Of a stretch of DNA of 64,000 nucleotides, positions 55,840 through 64,000 are shown one piece after another; positions within the stretch are counted from its first letter, which is position 1; every line of letters starts with the position of its first letter. The translations under genes were made by a program, and so were the position numbers. The DNA comes from Suillus spraguei (Eukaryota; Basidiomycota; Agaricomycetes; Boletales; Suillaceae). A model generated the notes under the pieces. It searched no databases, was not told the DNA's origin, and saw nothing but the letters and a program-made list of their open reading frames with translations. The DNA lies in contig JABCPU010000146.1 in the NCBI GenBank assembly GCA_016800925.1, positions 62,001 to 126,000 on the forward strand, written 5' to 3'.

Positions 55840-58318
55840 TCAGTGGCGGTATATGTACTGATTATGGGAACTCAGGTAAGCCAGTGTGCTTACACCATTT
55901 ACTTGGATGACATCATTATCTGGTCACAGATGCTCAAAGAACAGGAACTCAGGTATGCCAGCATGCTTACACTGTTTACTTGGACAACATCATTATCTGG
56001 TCACAGACGCTCAAAGAACATAAGGTCAACATATGAAAGGTCTTACTCACTCTTGAAGAGGCGCAACTGTACTGTTCACTTAAGAAGACATCATTATTTA
56101 ACAATGAGATTGACTTCCTTGGCCATCACATTTCACATCATGGGATTGAGGCAGACGGATCCAAGATCACGCGCATTTTAGACTGGCCCCAACCACGCAA
56201 GGCCTCCAATGTATGTGCCTTCCTAGGCATGGTATGCTATCTGTCAGAACACTTGCCACATATTGCTAAGTACACAAGGATTCTGACTACACTAACTGCC
56301 AAAGCCACAGAATTGCGATTTCCAATGTGGAACTCAGAACATGCTCAGGCCTTTGTGGCCATAAAAGATGCTATTGTCAGTCCACAATGTCTGACAACAA
56401 TCAATCACGATAACCCTGGCGACAACAAGATTTTTGTTACCTGCAATGCTTCGGACTATGCGACTGGGAGCTTGTTGTCATGGGGCACGACGTGGGAAAC
56501 AGCCAGGCCAGTAGCCTTTGATTCAGCACAACTCCATGGAGCAGAACTGAACTACCCTGTGCATGAGAAAGAATTGCTGGCCATCATGCGGGCCTTGAAG
56601 AAATGGTGATTGGACTTACTGGGTATGCATTTTGTCATGTACACTGATCACTGAACGTTGCAGAACTTCATGACACAACATGATCTTTCCCAGAGACAAG
56701 CACGATGGGCAGAATATATGTCCCAATATGACTTTGACATCCAATACCTCAAAGGGGCACTAAACGAAGTGGCAGATGCACTGTCATGGTGTTCCTACCC
56801 ACCTAACACCACACAAGTATGCGCTGCATTGTGCACACTTAAAACAGATGCAACTATACAACATCAGATAATCTCAGGGTACGCACTTGACCCATGGTGT
56901 AAGAAACTCAGTGGTCTTTTAGGTTCTCTACCAGGGCTTTCATGTGACAAACAAGGGTTATACTTTCTAGCTCAGCGACTCATCATACCACGTGTCAATG
57001 GACTTTGAGAACATCTCTTCCATGCTGCACATGATGCAGCAGGTCACTTTGGTGCCAACAAATCATATGCACTTCTATGTGCATCATACTACTGGCCACA
57101 CATGCATAAGGACCTCGTCAAATTGTACATCCCATCATGCATCAAATGTATGCAGGATAAATCAAAAACTACGGCCACAGCAGGACCACTTCACCCTTTG
57201 CCAGTGCCCAATGCTTGGGGCGACTCCATAGCAATATATTTCATTGGTTCTCTACCTGAAGACAGCAGCTGCAACATGCTTATCTCAATGACAGACCGTT
57301 TGAACTCGGACATTCATCTAGTTCCCTGCAGAGACAATATCACTGCTGAACACTTTGCAGCCCTCTTTTTCGACCATTGGTACTGCAAGAATGGTTTGCC
57401 CTCAGAGATTGTTTCAGACTGTGATAAGATCTTTTTGTCTAAATTTTGGTGTGCTCTACACAAACTGACTGGAATTAAATTAAAGATGTCCTCAGTGTAC
57501 CATCCTGAAACAGACAGAGCCAGTGAATGTACAAACAAGACAGTGAATCAGAGTCTCCGTTACTACGTCAATCGAAATCGTAAAGGATGGGTATGCGCCC
57601 TGCCCATGTATGTTTTCACATCATGAATACAGTGAATGCCAGTACTGGTTTCTCCCCTTTCCAGTTGCATCAAGGGCATTCCCCACATATGTTACCACTA
57701 CTCATCAACGTCGGCAAGACATCATGTGACCCAGAACACACACATGCACAAGACTTGATCGCATGCCTGCAACTAGACATCATGGAAGCACAAGACAACT
57801 TGCTAACTTCCAAGGCAGCACAAGCCATGAATACCAACAGACATTGTTCACCTCCCTCAATCGTGCAAACAGGCGACTGTGTAATGCTTTCCACAAAGCA
57901 TCGTCGGTGAGAATATATCCAGAAGGGAGATAAGAGAGTAGCAAAGTTTATGCCACGGTACGATGGACCGTATACTGTGATCAACTTGCACCAAGAAACC
58001 TCAACATACACCCTTGACCTTCCTAACTCCCCGAACATTTTTCCTACCTTCCATGCTAGTCAACTGTGTTGCTACCACGGGAATGACGCCGCACTGTTCC
58101 CTTCACGGGAACACCCCTGTCCAGGACCAGTGGTGACTGAAGATGGACAACTGGAGAATTTCATAGACAAGATAATTGACGAGCGCAAGGTTGGTCGCAG
58201 AAAACAATACTTGGTTTGCTGGGTCAGGTTTGGTGAGGATGATGATGAGTGGTTGCCTAGACGGGAGGTGGAGGATTGTGAGGCACTGGATGTTTGGGAG
58301 AAGGATCATCCTCAATGA
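55840..58318 (+). pseudogene. Ty3 pol: RT, RNase H, integrase, chromodomain (decayed)
   Basis: Segments in changing frames: RT with YLDDIIIWSQ (55900), a 77-bp tandem duplication, RT thumb (FLGHHISH-type), RNase H (CNASDYATGSLL, HEKELLAIMRALKKW) ended by TGA at 56607, and SQRQARWAEYMSQYDFDI. Integrase has GDSIAIYFIGSLPED, SDCDKIFLSKFW and HPETDRASECTNK. A chromodomain follows (KQYLVCWVRFGEDDDEWLPRREV), ending at 58318 just before the 3' LTR. At least three in-frame stops are present. It belongs to the element at 48932-58577. Confidence 0.88.
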
Positions 58319-58582
58319 TAGTAGGGAAGGTTATAAGCATGATGCTTACCACACACAGACCATGACTCATCAATGACGCACCATATGACGCACCTTATGA
58401 CGCAATAGGTCTAGCTTCCTTCTGATTGGACACCGCATAGTGTACGGTTCCCTATATATATCTGTGGTATCCTCATCTAGCTGTATCTTTTACCGCTCTG
58501 TCAATCATACACTCTTCCATGTTATTGTTTGTCTGTTAGTGTTGCCGTCACCCGGCGGCCCTCCTGATGGCCTTCCAGCATG

Positions 58583-59322
58583 TCCATGACTCGTTCAATA
58601 TGGCAGCTCTAACTATTGGTTTTTGAAGGTTTACCTGTGTCATAAATGCAATAAGCAGACATTACAAGTTAGACAATCTATGATTTCAAGTGTCATATCT
58701 TAATTGCATTTAATCATGGCAGGCATTGATTTACCCATCATAGCATTGCGCAAAGATATTGAGCTCATGTAAGTGGCGACCCTTGTGCTTGTGTCCGGAA
58801 TTATAAATTCACTATTTCACTTTATTGGCTGGTATCACATATTTTGTTTGTTGACTTACTCGCATATAAAATGGTGTCTAGAGGACACAGAATCTTAGAC
58901 AGTTGACTTGGAAATTCATCTGTCCTTCACAAGGTCAAGTAAATCCCCCCACCACATTTACATTGCTTGTTGTAATTGTTACTAATACAAAGTCAACTAT
59001 GACATTTTCATTTGTTCACCGGTTCACTGATTCAAAACTGTCGAACAATTACAGCAGCACCTGATGTTGGTAGATGGATATATCATTATGAGCTATAGCC
59101 CTAAAACTGGAATACATCCCTTGGTTCAACTATCCATTGACATGATACATCACTGTAGGCTAATTATCCATCTATCTTCCATCCAAAAGCCGGCACATTT
59201 GTTACTTTGATAGCAGATGCCCGGCCAATGTCTAAGTTGAGCAAGTTGAGCATTTTCTGAGAATCTGAGATCCAAACATTGATTAATTGAAGACATCACT
59301 ATGTATAAAGGTACAGAAGCTA
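58583..59322. other. Gene-free spacer between the Ty3 element and the KDZ transposase
   Basis: AT-rich, no open frame of interest; probably the 3' part of the KDZ element beyond its stop codon. Confidence 0.4.
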
Positions 59323-62300
59323 CTAATCAACCCCATCAAGATCTTCGTGTGGGGGTTCATCAATAGAAGGTCCATTGTCCTGCTGGCCTTCTGTGCCATA
59401 ATCCAAACTTGCACTTACTAGGGCTCCCACATCCCTCCACATTCCCGAAAAGCTTGCAGACAAGTGGCGACGGATAGCAGCCTGGTGGTTTGCATATGCG
59501 ATCAGACCTTCCACATATTCTGACTGCTCTACCATGCGAAGGGTTGCTCACTTGTCCCACTGTCTGGCTTCCCATGCGAGAAACGCCAACATGCGCTGCA
59601 TCTCGACCAGTAATAGCTGGATTTCTTCTTCCCACCGGTTATGTCGGGCCCTTGCCTTACACCATTCGACACGGAGTGCTAAATCCACCGCAGAGTAAGT
59701 CTGTCGTCTTCAAACAATAACAGTGCTGCATGATCACTTACGGTCTTGCAGCCCCTTGCTGTCATGAGAAAAGATCCCATGAGTAAGCCAGATCCACAGC
59801 ATAATTGCTGTGCCCAGAGTCTGTCCCCCAAGATTACCTATTGGTCTGAGGTCTGTTTTCTTTAGTGGTTGTAGGCCGTGATCCCACCTGACATGATCAA
59901 TGTGCCTCAACAGGCAGACCAATGCGCTATGCGCACGCAAATATTTATCATGGCTGAGAACTAGCTGGTCATCAACAGCTTGTATGGTCTTCCATGCCCA
60001 AGTATTGGCGCATTGTCCACATAGGTGCTGACTTTTGAAATGCAAGAGCTGATGGCAAAGGTGTATATGGGATCAGCACTCATCCAGAGCATCATTTGCC
60101 TGCACAAAACACAATGACCATTCTATGTGAAGTAGTTTTGGATCGCACGGTGTGTAGCTGCAGATGTCAGAAGGAAATAGCAGCTGAAAGTCCTTGGGTT
60201 TCATAGAATTGGGCCTCAGCCTTGGACATCTGCTCGCTTCATCATCACTGGGTGTATGGTTGAGGCCGGTAGCATTAGTAGCACAGAGTTGAGAGACAGA
60301 TGGCATGTATAAGATTTGAATCTTGGTCCATGCATCAATATGATGTTGGAGACTATTACTGCGTGCTAGGATCTTCATTTGTTGTTCTTTTGTTGCATGT
60401 TGACCTAAGCTCCCATTATCTGCATGAAGCTGTCATCTATAAAACAAAATTAGTGTAGTATCACTTGAATTCACTTGCCACCTACTGTGCATGCTCAATA
60501 TCCAGACCTGTGCTGATGAGAATGCTCGGTGTCACATCAGAATGAAGTGAAACCGAAGATCTGTCCTCTAAATCTTGCGCATCTTGCATTAGTAGCTCTA
60601 GATGAATGGCCACCTGCATTGTGGCTGAACTTCCCATGAGACTATAAACAACTTGAATGAAGGCCAAAAAATTTACCTGTAACCCTGCTCTCAAATGGAT
60701 TCGGATTCGAGTGGTCTAGCTCCCATGCTAAGACTTCGTTTGTCCAATTTGTGAGTGAGGCAACGCCTAAGTCTGATTGCTTGATAAACTCTTCCAACTC
60801 CATAAGGGCATGGCAATGTTCTGTTTTGACTTTGATGGCTTCCTTGATCTTGCAGAGTAAGACACAACCTTTAAAAATACATCACTATAGTTAGTTTATA
60901 TCAATGAGGTGACTGCTGCAAAGACATACCAAATGCAGTCACCTTCTTCCAGTTCCAATCGCTGAAATGGTCGTCAAGAACTTCTCGACGACTACTGGGC
61001 CCCATTTCCTTCATACTTGAAGCGATGCAGTTGATATTGGCCCATCCATGTTCTGGCGCTTCCCCATCTGTTCGACCGACTCCCAGTGTCCAGTTGAAAA
61101 AGAAAATTATTTGGCAAGCGGCGATATGGGCAGTGATATGAAACTTGGGCACAAAGAAGTTGAAGGCTGTGTGTGCACAATTGGGTTGGAGTTGTGAAGG
61201 AAGGGTCAAAACACGCTGCCAGAGCTTTTTGTGCCACTGCCAGGCAATATCATAGGAAAAGTTGACTATGGGAGTGTTACGAACTGGGGTGGCATCACCA
61301 GCGACAGTGAAAAGACACAGCCGGTCTGCTGGGAAGTTCTACTACGTTCAGAAGAGAACGAGGACGATGAGTATATGGAGGATTCTGAGTATGAACGGAG
61401 TTCAAGTCTAAGAGTCGCGACTCAAAGACGATCAAGAATAATGACTAAGGCTAAGGAGTACTTAGACTTAGAAATGATTCAGACAACTTAGGTTGGAGGC
61501 CTAAGCGAAGGATATTCCAGGTAAAACCCAGTAAGATTAAAGTGAAGTACACAAGTGTAATACAGCATGCTTAAATAAGCCAATATGTGCACACGGACCA
61601 AGAGAGATGTGAGAATGTAAGTGCGTATCCCAAGAAGAAAGGTGACTATAGTACAGACGCGTTGAGCATATGAGTCAAGAAGCATGTTACATAATATACA
61701 AAGTAAAGATGAGAGGAAAATGAATAGGGGCACATATGATTGTAATAGGGAGTGGATGCAAAAGCAGACAAGGCGGAGAATACAATGTAATCCATGTTCA
61801 TATATCTGATGGAGGCATGAGTACCTGTAGCAATGGCATTGATAAAATTACTCACTTTTTGCCTCTTTGCAAATCTCCAATGCCACTTGCCAGCCGCATG
61901 TCGTGCTGCACACAAACGACTGAACCTACACCAGTTGCCGCAAGCCCTTTGGAAAGCTTGGTATCCACCATGTTGATGGCATTGTGACTAATGCACATGC
62001 TCTTCTAAAGCATGTATTAGTATGCCATGATATAAGTGAAGTTAAAATAACATACCTCTTGCCTGACATCTGCATGATTGTGAATGTATGTCTTGTACTC
62101 TCCTTCTTCCACAAAATACCCCCATCCTTGACTGAGCCCAGGGTCCTTGATATCGTTCAACACAAGACAACACTTGAGGCAAAAATTGGCATCAATGGCC
62201 AAGAATAGCAAGTAAAGCCATCTGTGTAAAATAGTAAGTTGATGATTGAATGAGTAGACAATGGAAAACATACCGTTCATTTGAGCTGACATGTGTTAAG

Positions 62301-63679
62301 TCCTCAGGGACATTTTTTCCAAGCTGCGGACAGGCAGGGCACAGGACTGTGAGTTGTCCTTGTTGTGTTGCATCAACTCCCGCAGGGTCATGACCACAAT
62401 CAACAATGTGAGATTCTGCCACTGTCTCATGATCCTTAGAAAGACGGAGTAGTGGTCCTGTGTGGATAAATTAGTCAGTAACAGGTTTGGTGCTGTGTTA
62501 AGTAAGGAATGAGTGTCAGTCACTTTGATAGGCTTAATGCCTGTGTTGTCGCTTTAACATGCAAGGCAATGATAAAACTCATAAGCTGACACTTTAGACT
62601 CGAATGAAAGGAGGTGGAAATGTTCGAGAACTGCAAATGTTGCTGCACTCCTCGGATCTGTTGAAATTGATGGAAAGAAGCAGCCACACAAAAGTTGTCT
62701 GTAGTGGGATGGTGCATTTGCACAGCTACAGAAGTTGAGCGCAACCTCATGTGTTCCATGGACGTCAATTACAACAAAATCATCCTCTCATGCGGGTTTG
62801 GGATTGCGGCAGGACTGGTCAGTGTGATCTCCTAATTGGATGCACAGGCCAAGGTGTTTTAAAGTCGTAGGGTAAAAATATCTGTCCTGCCATTGCTGAG
62901 ATAGTGTTGTCAGAGAAAGGTACACCAAGTTGGTAGTAACTGAAATGCGAACCTACCTTGACTTGATGAAGCAGTACATTCTGGTGTAATTTGATCATGC
63001 ACAGATGGCAAAATAAATCAACTGAAAAAAAATCCTCACAACGATATGATACATCCGAGTCCCACAAGCATGGCATGAATGATCAGCCTTCCCGCGCCCT
63101 TCTGATTGAATCAATTCATCTAGGTAATGTGATTGTTCTGAGGTCCAGACATGCATTGGATCGTCCTATCATGGAAAAAGACAGTGCAGAAGTCAGGTTT
63201 AGTTGAATAAAAAAAGGGACATGTTGCTCACTTTAACTTTTGTTTTTCGGTCAGAATATAGATCTCATGAGGTTCAGTGTCAAGAGATATATAGGTCTCA
63301 TTCCAGGGATCAGTCTCACAGCAGTCAGCGCTAACATCATGAGTCTCTGAGATGTTGTCCGCCGGTAGGACAGCATCAAGATATCTTGTCTCCAGGTTGA
63401 TTTATCCAGTAGGTTGAATTGCAAATACTCGATGATGGTGGACATTCTGGGAGGATTGTCCAGCAGAACCTGGGACAGGATGTCAAACAAGTCGAGGCTT
63501 CTTGCTGGGATGGCCGCCTGCTCCAGCCATGATTGTGAGTGAGAGTAAGAGCTAGTGTTGTCACACAGTGCAATGCGCTGAAACAAAGAAACTACTGCTG
63601 GCCTAAGTATAAGCGCAGCAGTAATCCTACTGAAGGTGTGAGTGATATGTTTGACCCAAGAGGACTGTGATAGAAGCAA
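59323..63679 (-). pseudogene. KDZ (Kyakuja-Dileera-Zisupton) transposase with CxC2 cysteine cluster, interrupted
   Basis: Many minus-strand exons in family order. The cysteine cluster (about 63050-62950) has YRCEDFFSVDLFCHLC and H-x3-LLHQVKVG. Then come a region with HGTHEVALNFC and EHFHLLSFESKVSAYEFYHCL (62780-62550), SVFLRIMRQWQNL, and GHDPAGVDATQQGQLTVLCPACPQ (62400-62300). The core has FLAIDANFCLK, DPGLSQGWGYFVEE, GVGSVVCARHDM, VNFSYDIACQWH and FFVPKFHITAHIAACQ. The GVGRTDGEAPEHGWANIN block carries the acidic catalytic part (61070), followed by SMKEMGPSSRREVLDDHFSDWNWKK. The C-terminus reads ARHNRWEEEIQLL and ends at 59323. Introns are likely; I did not resolve them. A solo LTR cuts the core at 61275-61747, so this copy is dead. 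Confidence 0.88.
61275..61747 (-). repeat. Solo LTR of Ty3 family 1, 473 bp, TSD GGGAG
   Basis: Starts TGTTACGAACTGGGG and ends TTGTAATA (GTAACA mutated). GGGAG is duplicated at 61270-61274 and 61748-61752. On the minus strand the KDZ coding frame continues exactly across the site if the LTR and one GGGAG are ignored. Confidence 0.93.
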
Positions 63680-64000
63680 TTCCTTCTAAGTTAGTGCAAA
63701 GGAATCAAGAAAGTACTAATAAGGAAACGAAGATTCTGACTCCTGAGGTTAGCAGCGGCAATGGTATATCGACGGTACTAGCGCAATGTCAGCGGTACTC
63801 GTGCAGTAAGGATAGCTGTAGCAGTTAGCTAGCGAGAGCAAGAACAAAAATGACTTCTGCGAAACGAATATAGTACTACTACCCGCGGTGCGGTAGTGGT
63901 AGTGGTAGCGGTAGTTCCGTACGAGCAAGAAGGTTGATGAAAGAGGTAGTGACCCAGCGAGATAACTGGCCACGGTCTGGTTACAAGTAGCGAAGTCGAA
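63680..64000. repeat. Repeat-like edge sequence
   Basis: No gene. Blocks such as AGCGGTACTCGTGCAGTAAGG and GTAGTGGTAGCGGTAG resemble the AGCGGTA-rich LTR at 54829-55785, suggesting part of another copy that continues beyond the window. Confidence 0.4.

Larger units (their letters stand above)
48932..58577 (+). mobile_element. Full-length but wrecked Ty3/gypsy element, TSD GCATG
   Basis: LTRs at 48932-49157 and 58332-58577 share TAAGCATGATGCTTACC, the TATATATAT promoter core and the end GATGGCCTTCCA. GCATG is duplicated outside both (48927-48931 and 58578-58582). The right LTR has TA in place of the leading TG and two short insertions. Between them: a solo LTR (49218-50545), gag-protease (50651-51502), an inverted RT fragment, a second insertion (52364 to about 55785), and RT-RNase H-integrase-chromodomain (55840-58318). 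The LTRs are short and clearly diverged, so it is an old copy. Confidence 0.85.

Overview
The window reads as nuclear DNA of a filamentous basidiomycete, most likely an Agaricomycete. Genes are split by many short GT-AG introns (43-82 nt wherever I could place both splice sites), and the families fit: SLC41 Mg transporter, DUF6533 membrane protein, HMG-box regulator, cerato-platanin, polyporopepsin-like aspartic protease, Ulp1-type transposon proteases, KDZ (CxC2-cluster) transposase and chromodomain Ty3 retroelements. Exon coordinates in the entries were worked out by hand from splice sites, frame continuity and family motifs, without alignment or transcript data.

Region 1 (1-24.7 kb) is a compact gene block. 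In order it holds: the 3' end of one SLC41-type transporter and a complete tandem copy; a DUF6533 membrane protein (minus); the endonuclease III glycosylase NTH1 (minus); an F-box relic; the NatC subunit NAA35/MAK10 (minus, with two single-base frame breaks); mitochondrial tryptophanyl-tRNA synthetase; an HMG-box protein; MCP1; a cerato-platanin (minus); exosome subunit RRP42 (minus); a conserved hypothetical gene; mitoribosomal mS33/RSM27 (minus); the mitochondrial RNA helicase SUV3; and a cytochrome-P450-like protein. Four of these (MSW1, MCP1, RSM27, SUV3) act in or on mitochondria. Three head-to-head pairs share short promoters (NAA35/MSW1, RRP42/unknown, RSM27/SUV3).

Region 2 (24.7-39.7 kb) is gene-poor. 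It has a (CAA)n tract, a truncated chromodomain Ty3 element on the minus strand with an extra ORF downstream of integrase, diverged non-coding repeats, and one intact host-like gene. That gene is an A1 aspartic protease whose two catalytic motifs are both altered, and it is bracketed by ~150-bp direct repeats.

Region 3 (39.7-64 kb) is a nested transposon graveyard. A DDE transposase is split by an 858-bp hAT-type non-autonomous element with an 8-bp target duplication. An Ulp1-protease gene, a Tc1/mariner MITE and a mariner fragment follow. Next come an inverted pair of long LTRs (one interrupted by a third LTR family) and ~180-bp tandem repeats split by a solo LTR. A 9.6-kb Ty3 element with 5-bp TSD GCATG holds a 1.3-kb solo LTR, an inverted RT fragment and an insertion carrying a spliced Cys-rich/Ala-Thr-rich/coiled-coil gene. 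A KDZ transposase is cut by a solo LTR with TSD GGGAG. Target duplications allow the insertion order to be read directly.
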